Positions 35,269-47,501 of a DNA stretch of 64,000 nucleotides are shown piece by piece. Positions within the stretch are counted from its first letter, which is position 1. Every line of letters begins with the position of its first letter. The position numbers and the translations under genes were made by a program. This DNA comes from Antitrichia curtipendula (Eukaryota; Streptophyta; Bryopsida; Hypnales; Leucodontaceae): positions 54,140,029-54,204,028 of the forward strand of contig OX579633.1 of NCBI GenBank assembly GCA_951230915.1, given 5' to 3'. Below the pieces are notes generated by a model. That model was not told the DNA's origin. It saw only the letters and a program-made list of their open reading frames with translations, and did no database searches.

Positions 35269-37505
35269 GTAAGTATGCTCTTAAGGCATCACCACTAGCT
35301 GCATTACGATTGATCACGACAACAAATAGTGGCAGAGCACTAATTGTTGTGTGAGACGTGGTAGTACTATGGCCCCCACCATGCTTCGCACCAATCACCC
35401 TTTAAAAATACATCCACTTCCATTAAAGCTACAATCAAAGTTGACCAAGTTAGTGTGAATGTAAAACTATTTTTTCACAAATGCCCTCTAGTACTAGACA
35501 AATGGTGGGAGTGATGTGAGGAACGACCAAACTTGTATCTTAAAAAGGTGTTGGTCTAGAACTAGTCGCCACTAGAAAAGCATGGGCAAACTGAAGTACC
35601 ACTGGCTAAGCCAGCATAGTATAGTGAGCAAGGCATGGTAGCAATGAAGCTTTTAGAACATCACCACCAATCTCGCCCTTAAGCCTTGGCAACGCCATTC
35701 TAGGCTTGCTGCACCTATCCAGACATAAATGGCTCTACACCATCAAACCACCACGGTACAAGTTGTATTGTTCTTTCCATCATTCCCACATTTGCTCAAC
35801 AACGGAAGGCCTTGTAGCGGGTAGTTTTACACCCACGCCATCACAATCAACTTTGACTATTATGCCTCAATGAAAAACGTGGAGGCTAGTGAAAGATGTG
35901 AGAAAAAAAAAAAAAAACTTTAGCAAGGACTTTTAAAGGTTGGTTGGTGTGGAGCATTGAGTGCACCATCACATCTCACAAGGCACCAAGTGGACCTTTC
36001 CACTTTTTGTCATGCCATGTCAAATCGGAAGTGCTACTTGGTGGCCATGCACTTCAGCAACTGAGAAAAACATCTCACAAAACATTTCCCCATGCCAGGC
36101 TCCTTCAAATTGTTTCAAATTCAATGACCCAAAATGAAAACCAAAAATTCCGAAAAAAATCGTTTCCTTTTGTTTCCCAAACAAAAACTAAAACAAGATT
36201 TAAAAAAAAAAATTTCCCCCCAAGACACTCATTGCTGCCTTGACGGCAGCCCAAGGACCGACTGCGTCAAATGGTGGCCGCCAAATCTAGCCAGAGTCTA
36301 GAATCTTCAGGAGCCACAGAACCAGTCGTGACGGTGGGGACGGTCCGTCACCAACTCAGCTACAGTAGAGGACTACAAGAGTACAGCACTGTGCCAAAGT
36401 GTGCGCAATAAAAACAAAAAATTGAATGATTCCTTTTTCTGCCTAATTAAGTTTAGTGCTAAACTTCCATTTGGCCGGTCGGTGTTGGCCTTAACTTAAA
36501 AACTTTTAAATTTACCCGTTTGTTCTGTCTTTGAGTTTGGTTCCCTTCCCAGTTCCCTATGCCAATCGTGCTAAATACCGTTAGAAATTGACGTGGTCGT
36601 AGCAATACTAATTTGCATTTATACTAAATAATGTTCAACAGCCAGTAAGGAAGATGCTCTTCACTAGGGCAGCCTCACTAGTGTGTGTGTTTTTTGAGCG
36701 ATTTTATTTTTTGCTCAAAAGCGAGGATTCTTTTTTTTTTCCTCCAGGGAATCTTGAGCTTGGTTTTCAGTGGATGAAATTGCCAATTTGCCATCGAGTT
36801 TGGGACAGTATCGCTCTATTTGGGATGAATGTGCATTGCTTTGAGAAAATAAATGAAATTTCATCCATAGATTGCAAGTTCCATCCATTTCCATGTCTGT
36901 AAATAGCTTCCTCCTTCCAGTGATTATTGTTTTCTGCACCGCTTTAAATTAAATGAAAAAAACTAACTGGAGTTTGGAAGATTTGTTGGAATGCATTGGA
37001 TTAGAGGCCGCGAATAGAATTTGGATGATGAATTTTTTATTTATTTTTTGTCTGAGAAATATATTTTTGTTCAGTTTTCAAACAAAAGCCAGGGGGGCAT
37101 TGAAAATTTCATTTGTGTCAGAAAGAAAAAAAAAAAAAGACACAAAAGGGTAAGCCCGTGCCTTGGGAAAGGCAAGGCAAGAGAGCTCAAACAATGAGGA
37201 TAAGCATCCGGCAATGCTTTCTCATGTGGGTACAAAATAAAAATATGAATGTTTTTTTCTAAAGTGGGGGTGAAGAGAATGCAACTTTCCTTAGTGGTGG
37301 GGACAAGTGTAACCTGTCAAAGAATTAACCCGGTCACACCGTGGAAATCATCTTGTTTGGGTATTGTATGAATTTCTGAAGTTAAAAAAATGAAAAAGCA
37401 TTCATTGGAAGACAAAATATTGTAGAAGACCTAACCTTTTCACACAAGATTTGGAGGATGAATGATTGCACTTCTGTCCTACATCGGAAAAGTACCCCTC
37501 ATAGC
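35269..37505. other. Intergenic DNA of moderate GC, no gene assigned
   Basis: 35270-36430 and 36480-37340 are less AT-rich than their neighbours. I translated the open frames by eye and found no known family and no exon chain. 37130-37200 has small repeats of GGCAAGGCAAG. It could hold gene relics, but none is supported. Confidence 0.4.
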
Positions 37506-37511
37506 TTCAAT

Positions 37512-37705
37512 ATTGTTGCAGTACTGTTTCAATGGGTTAACAGTATAGTATTGAAAGTATATTGTTGCAATACTGTAAGTAACAATGCAACAATATAGTT
37601 TCAATAGGAATATTGCATTTCTATTAAAAGTATATTGCTTAAAATATTGCCACAATACACTTTCAATATTATATTGTGAACCCATTGAAACAGTACTGCA
37701 ACAAT
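37512..37705. mobile_element. 194-bp MITE with about 55-bp inverted ends
   Basis: The left end ATTGTTGCAGTACTGTTTCA, then ATGGGTTAACAGTATAGTATTG, is mirrored by the right end TTGTGAACCCATTGAAACAG, then TACTGCAACAAT. The inner part repeats the TATTGTTGCAATACTG and TTTCAAT motifs in both directions, so nearly the whole element folds on itself. No clear target duplication was found. Confidence 0.8.
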
Positions 37706-37790
37706 GGATGGCTTTTTCCGATGCCCTACAAGGAGAGATTCTTTGTCACTCATCAACCAAAAGACATCCTGCGTGTTGTTCAAAGGTTAC

Positions 37791-38576
37791 CCCTCGAAGG
37801 ACCAAGGCCTTTGCTCCATCAAAACACACTCAAAAATGCCACTTCTATTGCTAAAAGCAAAAGAGTTTAAAAATTGTTTTTTTTTGCATATTTAACCATA
37901 GAATCTTATATTAGACTAGTATAAGAATACATACAAGGAATTTCAAAAACTTTGACCTCATAGATTGCAAGATATTTGCATCCAAAGTGAAGAAACCAAG
38001 TGTTTTGGTTGAATATTTGAGCTGAGATCTAATCAAAAAAATTCAAGAAAAGAATACTTAATTTTTATTTATTGAAAAATTGTTAAGTAGGAGTAGGTTC
38101 GAGATTGAAGGAAAAAATAAATTGTTAATAGCTCTAAGATGAAATTGAAACACAATAATTTCAACGGTGAGATTCTTCTAGCAATCAAATACAATCCTAT
38201 CTAACAATTTTTTAGGAAAATTGTAAAAATTGCATTAAAAAATAGATCATATAAGTTATTTTTTCTAAAAGATGCTTAGATTGTCCAAAAAATTAAGATT
38301 GTCCATAACTTTCTCATCACTAGTCCAAATAGAACGAATCAAAGCTTCAAATGTAGACAAAAATATATAGTTTTAGAATTTATTTATATTTATATTTTTT
38401 TGACCTTTTGTGATTTTTTTGCTACTTGCTGACCTTCATTTTGGTCTTATTGTGTCATACATCCACGAAGCTTTTGCAAACTGCACATCTTCACAAAATT
38501 TCACAAAAAATTGAGGTCATAGGAACCTACCTATACCTAAATTGTCCCCTTGAGGGGACAAATGGTCCTTTAGGGG
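37791..38576 (-). mobile_element. TTAA-flanked MITE family, inverted copy (about 790 bp)
   Basis: Ends CCCTCGAAGGACCAAGGCC and GGTCCTTTAGGGG are diverged, and the flanks are TTAC and TCAA rather than TTAA. Inside, CACTCAAAAATGCCAC, TAGAATCTTATATTAGACTAG, GATTGCAAGATATTTGCATC, CTAAGATTGTCC-type text and GATTGTCCATAACTTTCTCA keep the family order. Confidence 0.75.
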
Positions 38577-38757
38577 TCAAAAGATTTATCCTACCAATAT
38601 GTATCACCAAGTCTAAGATTAATATATGTTGAAAATTATTGTATTGTATTAATTTTTATATTAAATGAATTTTGTAGTGACTTTAAGTTTGTAGGCAATA
38701 CTAACTTTAAGTCTTCAAGAAGAAAAAAGTCCAACTTATTCTAAATGTCAGTATTAA

Positions 38758-39324
38758 CCCCTACCCCCCCGAGGGTGTTTTCTGCCCAAAACCACTCAAA
38801 ACTACCACTTTTGTTGTATTCACTTAAAGAAACCAATTTTATTTTTGGAAATTCAACCGTAGGAGCTTGTACTTAACTTGTCTGAAATCATATAGTAAAA
38901 ATTTCACCGTATGGATTGGAAGATATTAGCATTTAAAGTTGAACAAAAAGTTTTTTTTCAAGAAGATGCTTAAATTGCCCAAAAAACTAAGATTGTCCAT
39001 AACTTTCTCATCCCTAGTCCAAATAGAATGAATCAAATCTGCACGTCTAGGTAAAAACATAATATTTTAGGAAAAAAATTCAAAAAAAAATTAATTTTGA
39101 CTTTTTGTAATTTTTTTTGGGTTGCCCAGCAATCTCCATTTCTTGCTCATTGTGCCATAACTTTTTCATCTGGCATCCGATTGAAACAAAAATTATATAT
39201 TCACAAAGCTCTTGCAAAGCTACACAACCTCAAAAAGTCTCAAAAAACTACACTTCAAATTGAGACAATAGGAACCTACCGGGACCCAAATTGTCCCTCG
39301 AGGGGACAAGCAGGGTTTTAGGGA
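38758..39324 (-). mobile_element. TTAA-flanked MITE family, short inverted copy (567 bp)
   Basis: TTAA on both sides (38754-38757 and 39325-39328), ends CCCCTACCCCCCCGAGGG and GGGTTTTAGGGA. It is the reverse complement of the copies at 23635 and 33299 along its whole length and holds the palindrome TCCCTCGAGGGGA near its right end. Confidence 0.85.
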
Positions 39325-39329
39325 TTAAT

Positions 39330-40815
39330 GAAGGATTTCTTTACCTTGGGTCTATTTCCAAGGTCCAAGTAATTAAACTAAATAACACCAACGCTACATA
39401 CTACTACTAGGAAGGAGATTCTATTCTAACAAGGGATTCAATTAGATTTAATAGATGGATGTTTGTGATGTTAACCTTAGAACACCAAGCTTGCTACCGT
39501 GGAAATCATCCTTTTTGGTGGAGTGTGAATCATTTGGTCAAAATAACTCAAGAGCATTCACTGGAAGTCAAACTATTGTGCGAGACCTCCCTTTTTGGAT
39601 TTTTCGTACAAAAATCCAAAGATGAACATTTGTACTTCTATCTTACATAGAATCATATCTTACATGACAAGATTCTGTATCATCCATCAAACACCCCCTT
39701 TTTACACAAAATTCCAAAGACAAACATTTGCACTTCTTACATAGAAGGATTCTATGTCATCCATTGGACACGTTGGTGTCCACAACGACATTACAAAGTA
39801 AAGTTAAATTCAGTTGAGGGGTAATTGTTATGTGGTAGGTTGCCAAGTCCTCACTAATTTGAAAATCAGCATACTGTTCATCGGAGCATTCTGTCAGCGG
39901 CTAAAGCGCTGGTTGCATCCATCACCACAATTATTGGCGACGCTAGTGACAATTTTGATTTTCAAAGAGGTTCAAACCTTGACCTTAGCAGCACAAGATT
40001 TCATCAGTTCAATAAAGCTTCACCGACCTTGAAGAACTCAGATACTGTAAGCTTATGTCACTATTAGCCAGGTTTCGGACATCGCCAATGAACAAGCATA
40101 GCCGAGAATAACTGCTTATCCTCTGGTCTCATTGAAGCTCCGTGAGCCAATCACCCACCCTTCCACAGAGAATTTTTAATGGTGTGAAACGGAGGAAAGT
40201 CAATTCAAGAGCTTACAAACTTTTTGAAGCGAATCGTTGAAGAGGAAAAACAGTTCATCAAATCCTGCCACGTGGGGGGGGAACAGTATCAAGTAGACTT
40301 CACTCACATAATCCACTGAAGAAAAAAAGCTGGATAACCAGTTGAGTTTGCAAGTCTTCTTCGCTACCCAAGTCGGTCGTTAGGTGGGAGACTATGCAAG
40401 TAGGCAAGGTCAAACACGCCTCTCAATGTGCCCAGGTCAATCCAACTGAATCCAACATCGAATATTAGTGCAGAAGATCCTGTACTTTGCAGAGAGAACA
40501 GTAGAAACAGAATTCGAATTAGTAATTCTGAAAGTGAATATATTTCCACCCGTGATCGGATAGCACAACCCTCAAATGAACAGTGCGAAGGATTTGACAA
40601 ATTTGATCTCTAAGATACTCCCTCGGCACCGACAAAATTCTCAAACCGTCATTCTGCAGTCAAGACTAACTGGGAACTTTCCAAAAGTCGGAAATACACA
40701 TACCGGTATACTTGAATATTTTTTACATGGATGAACAGCCTGCAACATAAAATTTCTCTGTGCTATAAACGTTCTTTCAACTATCCTAGCTACACAAGAA
40801 ACCTGGAATAGAACC
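39330..40815. other. RABGGTB downstream flank, mostly unassigned
   Basis: 39330-39800 has two related stretches (CTTACATAGAA with GGATTCTATGTCATCCAT-type text). 39800-40815 is of moderate GC and probably includes the RABGGTB 3'UTR at its upper end. No poly(A) signal could be fixed, and no additional gene is recognised. Confidence 0.4.
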
Positions 40816-43800
40816 TTAAGAGACTGGCGGTTGTTTCTTCTGACCGTAAAACACTCTATCCACCACATCCACTGGAAGAGCATAAGCAGGATCAATGACC
40901 TTCAGTCTAGAGTACCCCAGCAGAGACAGCCCTGCTCAAAACACTAAACAATCAGAAAGTAGTCCACAACCTGGGCATAGACTCTAAAAGTAAGAATTAT
41001 TTGCAAAATAACTCTTACAAATATTGCACGCTATAATACCATATAACAGAAGAATGGCAGAAGAATGGCAGAAGAGGTGCTGAGCAAACTGAGGACAAAA
41101 GAAAAATTACACAAAATAGTGAAATTAGGTTGCCCCTCCCTAATTTCTCGACATTTAACATCATATAAATATTTTCAGTTATTGTACAAGAATGCACTAT
41201 TTTAAAATTAGGTATTGAACCTCCATGTAATTGGGACTCATGAACCTCTACATGTACAGATGAAAATATTTTCAGAAATATTTGTTGACTTTGATGGCTT
41301 GTAAAGTAACTTTCTTGATGTAAGGAAACCTAATTGTTAAGGCAACCTAATTTCACTATTTTGTGTAGATAGACTTCGGAGGCCCCTTTAGATCACAAGA
41401 ATTTTTACTCTTTGGCTGCTACAAATTTGATTTTTTCATTCATTTAACCTTGTTTTGTTTGTGTTGACTTTACACTAGTCCAAGCACCAAGAATGAGCAT
41501 GAAGAGGAGGCACATACGTGGCTGATGTGAGGGATATCAAAACTAATTGATGTGAGAAATTTTGAAAAGAATTGGACACTTGTAAGGTATATCACCTATT
41601 TTGGACAATGGCCCCATTTGCATAATACAGGATGACCTATTTTTGGGAATATGATGTGGTTAGCAACTTTGTTGTTGTGTGACAAATAACACATTGACAC
41701 CTTTTAACAATACATTCTAGATTTTCACTTCTTGGAAATAGGTTTGCCTATATGTCAAGAACATGTTGGACTAGAATCTACAATTCCTTAATTCCAAACT
41801 TGATGAAAAATTAGCAAAAAACAGTGCAATCTCATAATTTCTATTCCCTTACCGAAGAAAATGATCCCCCCAAAAAACAAAAAAACAAACCCATCGCTCA
41901 ATCGGACATATGCTAAAACATATGTCCGAAATAGGTGATATACCTTAACCTCAGAAGATGTCATGAATGCAATAGATTATTTAAGATTGTTATCGCACCG
42001 CAGTTGGACATGATGGTTGTTCAAATTTTAAGCTTTTTGCTTCCACCTCTTCGATCTAAAGTGGCCCTGAAATGAAATATTGAGCACCTGCAACACCAAA
42101 GAAGGTGTGAAATACGTCAACGGCGTCGTCTGGCCTGTCAGATATCCCCCCGCCTTCAGGATCCTGCAAGCACAGAAAGTCAAAGTATTATTATTAAAAT
42201 ACTGAACAGAATATCAGAGAGGCCAATCAAAACTCCAAGAGTAATAAACTTGGTGCAGTCTCTCTCGTCAGAAACCGACCTGACAGTCATTAAAACGTGA
42301 TGTCTGTCAGAAAGGAAGAGTCTTCACGATGCAATAAATGAGGAATACGACTTGGGAAAGAGACACCGACCTGGCAATCAAGAATGAATTGCTCAAGATT
42401 TTTCTTATCGATCCAGTGCACCCGGTCCATTATGACCAGGCTAGCAAGTACCCACCAAGAATAACAAACCTGATGAAAAAAACACTCGATCAAAATCCAA
42501 GCATCAAGAACTAAATATTGACTACTGCTTGCATTTCATATCACATATATTCACTTCGTGCTAAAGAAACTGCACAATAATAACATGAGCTAGGAATCCA
42601 TAACAGAGCCAATCACTAAGGTACTTAAGCAAGCAGAAACTACTGCCAAAAAACCACAAGAAACACCAGTCCCTGATAGGTCATTCTCAAGATCTCTGGA
42701 AAGCAGAAAATTTGGTGCAGACGATGTATACATTATTACCAATTCAACTTCTGATTAAAAACTTACGTCTGGAAGTTTCTCAGGTCGACCATTCAGACCA
42801 CCCGTTTTGACTTGTCGTTCAGCCAGCCACCAGCCTAATAGATCTTTATCAACATGATGGAAAGCACCGCCTATAGCAAGCGCTCCAACACAACAAAAAA
42901 CTGCAGTAAACAAATCAAAGGAGTTGTGACCAACGAATACAATCAAACATTTCGATAATTGAAGCTTGTTCTAGAAAGGAATTGGGGCCAAGAAATCAAA
43001 ATCAAATACCAATAAACAGAATCTATACTAGAACTCTTACTTTGTCCTGCATGGGATTCCCCACCAGGAATGCAACCAAAACCACCGTCGAAGTTTTTGC
43101 ACCTTGCAACAAAGTCACAGGCCTTGGTTACGTCAATCCTGTCGAGACGCTTCAGCAAAGAGAGGCAGCAGATTGCGCAGTACGAAAATCTGCTCCACAA
43201 AAAACAGTCAGAAACGATTTTGCAATTTCTCACCAATGTTTGACCCTTCAATCTAAACCCTAACTAGGCCAAAGAACATATATTACTTAGAGAGTGCCCT
43301 GAGGAAATGATACATGCGACTACTGATTCTACAAAGCTCATGCATGCCTAAGAATGTAACTCCTCCCAAGCATGAACAAGGGAGAGAACAAGAACAGCAC
43401 CTGGAACTGAAGAGAGAGCATACCGAGTGTCAATCTCCCCCCATTCGTCACCAGCAAAAGAACCATCCTCATTCTGTAATCCAGCAATGTCTGCACTCCT
43501 GTAGGTTAAGGAATTTGAAATACTCACCCATTGTCCATATGAGATTCTCAGTTTTCGTCACTGAAAAGAAACATGCAAGTAGAGTCAATTAGCTAACTGG
43601 AGTGTCGAGGTCCATCAGCTATTTGAAAGTTAACTAATCAGTAGTGTGTCCACACTTGCTAGCTAACTGATGCTACATTGGTGTGACCAGATTTAGCACT
43701 TTAAAACACAGATATAGACACACTTAGCTTACTAGTCCAAAATCAGGGAGTTAACTGGTGGACATGAATGTAATTTCATTGCAAGCTAGTTAGCACAAAT

Positions 43801-45338
43801 CTGCTAACTCACACAACCTGGAGAGTGCAAGCCTATAGTCACTAATTTCAGTTAGCAAAACTTGCTATTTAGTTCATGTGCGCAAGGCAAGGGTCAGGAT
43901 CAAGGATACACGTTGCAATTTTATCTGCATCCACAGCGTCAAGCCTGTCAAAAAGTGCCAGAATCTGCACAGCACTGAGCGTGTACAGAATGTGCGGGTC
44001 ATGTTGGTAGTTTCCTCCAAACCCCCCTGTATCCCACAACATCCATCATCAACATATATAGTAAATTGCTATAATAGAAACATTTTATAGCTCATTACGA
44101 GCGATGAAAATCAAACGCCAGATGTTTATGACCAGTTGCATTGCTATGAGCGTTCATATCCTTCGGTCTCCTCAGTCGCGCTATGTTCTATATAAATACC
44201 AAACTTGATCTATTATATTTAATCAGCATATCAGCTCATCTTCTAGTAAGCCCGATACTTCTCTCTGTGCATTCTTCTTTAGAAGTTAGCTCTATCCTAG
44301 TGACAAAGTCGCCCTTTCAGTTTTTCTCTTCTAGTTTGATTCCACGAGGCTCTCAATCTCTTTCCGAACCACGCTCTCTCCCTACTTCACTACAAACACG
44401 GGCTTACAGAAAACAAGTAGCTACACTACGACTACAAGAGCCTCTGTCCCTGTAAATTTAGAAATGAAATTATTGAAGAATTGGCTCGCTTTTCAAGCAG
44501 CAACCTACTCAATCTTTCTCATATTCACTGTAGATGTAGCTTTCGTCCTCCCATTCAATCCAATGTCAATGAAAGTCCTATTCCATTAGTTTTTTCAATT
44601 AGAACAATACAAACCAAACCTAATTCAACAGATATGATCGAGAATCCCTTTAACAAAAAACGAGACAAAAGAAAACTAGTCTTTCCTTAGCGCACATCCC
44701 CCAACTCATACAAAATTTCCGGATCCATTGAGCAGATGCTTCGTACCACACTCATCCTGGCACTTAACAACCCAAGGCACGATCTCCTCCGGATTCATGT
44801 CGCCGAGGCGTCCCATGATGTCCAACGCGGTGAGCCCCCAGTACGCCCCGCTCATACGCAGGTGCTCCATTGCTACCGCATCGAAATCCGATTTCTACAG
44901 CAAAAAGCCATAGCCAGTCCGTCAACCTATCCACCACAACCCTAAACCCTAAAATTCGATTGAACCAACGATCTAACCCTTCCAAGCATGAAACAAAAAT
45001 TCCACCAGCGAATACACTTTTCTCAAGCTCGTTCAACCTTGCCACACCAAAATTCAAGAGAGAAACTCCGACATTTCTTCATCTCGACCCCGAAAGAGGT
45101 ATAAACCCTGAATTTAAATTGGAGCAAAGACCTAACTAATCCTCGAAAGCATGAAAACTTCAATCCAACGCTGAATACTCCTTCTCAACCTCGCTACAGT
45201 GAAACTAAAGAAAGAGAAACTCTTGAATCGTTCTAAAATCGAACTCCGTGACGGAAAAACGAGAAATCGGAATGTTACCTTGTCGAGGGACTTGATGTAG
45301 TCGACATGCTTGTCCAAGTGTAGCTGGTCTTCTGCCAT
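40816..45338 (-). CDS. RGTB: Rab geranylgeranyltransferase (GGTase-II) beta subunit
   Basis: Nine coding exons join in phase to 321 codons: 45338-45279, 44894-44747, 44026-43910, 43490-43424, 43189-43041, 42900-42767, 42469-42371, 42163-42088 and 40931-40816. The enzyme attaches geranylgeranyl groups to C-terminal cysteines of Rab GTPases, working with the alpha subunit and Rab escort protein in the cytosol. The prenyltransferase repeats are plain: [86 protein letters not shown] and [20 protein letters not shown]. The three zinc ligands are present as D225, C227 and H277, keeping the spacing of the rat enzyme (238, 240, 290). Length equals plant RGTB1/2 (about 313-321). If the last intron (1156 bp, two MITEs) is retained, translation stops after FISGPL, 24 bases past the exon 8 donor, and the last 38 residues are lost. 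Confidence 0.96.
41110..41365. mobile_element. 256-bp MITE in the last RABGGTB intron (CACAAAATAG ends)
   Basis: Perfect inverted ends of at least 25 bp, beginning CACAAAATAGTGAAATTAGG and ending CCTAATTTCACTATTTTGTG. TA flanks both sides (41108-41109 and 41366-41367), as in mariner/Stowaway insertions. The near-identity of the arms suggests a fairly recent insertion. Confidence 0.9.
41585..41945. mobile_element. 361-bp MITE in the last RABGGTB intron (AGGTATATCACC ends)
   Basis: Starts AGGTATATCACCTATTTTGG and ends with the inverse, CCGAAATAGGTGATATACCT. TA lies at 41583-41584 and 41946-41947. Near the right end, CGGACATATG and CATATGTCCG form a small extra palindrome. Confidence 0.88.
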
Positions 45339-45457
45339 TGTTGCTGCGGCTTGGATCGAAAGGTTTGTTGTTATTGAGCGACAATGAGTTCAAACTTCGA
45401 AGTGTGAAGCATACAGACAGAGCTTGAAGGTGGACATTCAGTTGACGGTCAAAACTG

Positions 45458-45514
45458 GACGGAGAGACGACAGAGAGACGACGGAGAGTCGACAGAGAGT
45501 CGACGGAGAGTCGA
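45458..45514. repeat. 11-12 bp minisatellite upstream of RABGGTB
   Basis: About five units of GACGGAGAGAC / GACAGAGAGTC in alternation, 120-175 bp upstream of the RABGGTB start. It lies in the promoter or 5'UTR and is likely length-variable. Confidence 0.85.
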
Positions 45515-46597
45515 ATAGGCCTGGCTAGACCACATCTGGTCTAAGGTAGACATATCCATTCCAGCACCCTTAAGAATTTCTCTCCCATGTACCAATGTTA
45601 AACATTTGTTTCCTAGAATGTGTTCCATTGGTACATGAGGCAGGAACTGGTATTCGGACCCTAATATTTTGATTTGTACTCCACAATATTGATGTTAAAA
45701 AATAAGTTTAAAAAAAACTAATATGTAAAATTGCTAAGGTCAATAGTAATGAGTAAACAAAAATTCTCCTTCCCTCCTAACATTTTCATTAAGTGTATGC
45801 ATTCTAGTATTTGCAAATAAGACGATTCTACAACACCAAGCCAAATGTATGACACTCCTATTAGGTTTGTTAAACTCTGGATGTTGAAGATATTATATTT
45901 TGGTGTTGACTGAACTTCAAAGTTATACAAAATCTTATCAAAATATTGTTTTTGGTAGTTTATTTTTAAATTGAAAACTCTTTAAAGTCAATTTATTGTA
46001 AGCAGCAACAAAATCTAATTTTGAAAAAAACTATTCATTTTATTTTATTTTTTATTGACGATTTTGTGCATGGATGTCCATTACAAATCTAGATGTTTTA
46101 ATTAGTATTTGAGGCTCATGGGGGCAAGCCTCAAACACATTGGATTTTGAAGGAAAATTCACAATGAAAATACATTTTTATAAAAGCAATACATCAATTA
46201 TGGTTATGTATGTTATGTTATGTTATGTATGTTATGTCCTATAGCTTCATATTTTTTTTATGACTTGATAATTTTAGAAATGACATATGAAAAGTAGATT
46301 GATAGACTTCAAATTACTTTCACGGTTTTTAACAGACACTTCATCAAACATTATAATCTTTCAATCCATTTGTGATTTGTTGAATATTCATTTCTTATGT
46401 GATCCATGACATGTCTAGTTTGAATTTGTGTGGTAATCATTTTTTGAAAACCACAGAACTAATCAAAACTTAGGCTTTTTGTTTGATTTAAGGCAAACTC
46501 TAAAAAGCTCATAAAAGGCCTTGGATATTTAGAGGTTACAATCATATTGATAACACTTCAAATGACCCCATTATAATAATATTATAGAATATCAATT
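45515..46597. other. RABGGTB upstream flank, then AT-rich intergenic DNA
   Basis: No TATA box or gene was recognised. A TATGT/TATGTTATG microsatellite lies at 46203-46238. The remainder is AT-rich and unassigned. Confidence 0.5.
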
Positions 46598-46601
46598 TTA
46601 A

Positions 46602-47497
46602 CCCCTAAAGTCCCATTGTCCCCTTGGGGGATAGAGTGGATTTTGGGCAAGTTCCTATGGTCTCAATATTTGTCATGATTTTTTGAATTTTTGTGCAAAG
46701 ATAGAAAAATACATTAGCTTTTTGAAATATAATTTTTATTTCAATCAAAGTTCGGGCGAAAAAGTTATAGCACAAAAAAGTCCTCTTTTGAGTTTGGTGG
46801 ACAAAAAAAAAACTTCAAAAAAAATTAAAGTAAAATATTTAAAAAATTATTAGATTGTATAGATTATATTTTTATGTGCATGCAAAACTTTTATTCATTC
46901 CATTTGGATTTGTTATGAGAAAATTATGGACAATCTTCTTTTTCGAGCAATTAGAGCATCTTCTTGAAAGAATAACTTGTTGGATTCATTTTTTACCTTG
47001 ATTATCAAAATTTTGTGTTATAAAAGTTTCATGAGGTTAAGATCTCTTTCTAAAACAATCTCACTATTGAGATTAGTGTATTTCAATTCCATCTTAGAGC
47101 TATTAACAATTTAGATTTTCCTTCAATCTTGAACCTACTTATACTTAATAATTTTTTATTGAATGAAAACTGAGTGTGTTTTTTTGAGTTTTTTTTTCTA
47201 GACTCTCAATTCAAATTTTTGTCATATAAGATTAAAAATTAAAAATAAACAAAAGTAAAAAAATCTAGTTGAGCAAGATGCGATAAAACTTGTTTCCTTC
47301 ACTTTAAATGTAAATATCTTGCAATCTACATGGTCAAAGTTTGTGAAATTTCTTCCATATACTTTTGCACTAGACTAGTACAGGATCCTACAATTAGATA
47401 TGAAAAAGAAAATGTTAATTTTTTTTTTTACTCTTTGCTATAGAAATGACAATTTTGAGTGGTTTTTGATGGAAAAGAGGCCTTGAGACTTTAGGGG
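46602..47497 (+). mobile_element. TTAA-flanked MITE family, long copy (896 bp)
   Basis: Ends CCCCTAAAGTCCC and GAGACTTTAGGGG form inverted repeats. TTAA flanks both sides (46598-46601 and 47498-47501). Compared with the short copies it has an extra central block: CATCTTAGAGCTATTAACAA, CAATCTTGAACCTACTT and a TCTAGACTCTCAATTCAA region. No open frame of length. Confidence 0.87.
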
Positions 47498-47501
47498 TTA
47501 A

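Noticed and set aside
42064..42163. RABGGTB ending after FISGPL at 42064
   Set aside because: That would end the protein before the conserved LSLLGY...DPAYALPVD tail, which is present in phase in the exon at 40931-40816. The GCAG|GTGCTC donor is therefore preferred.
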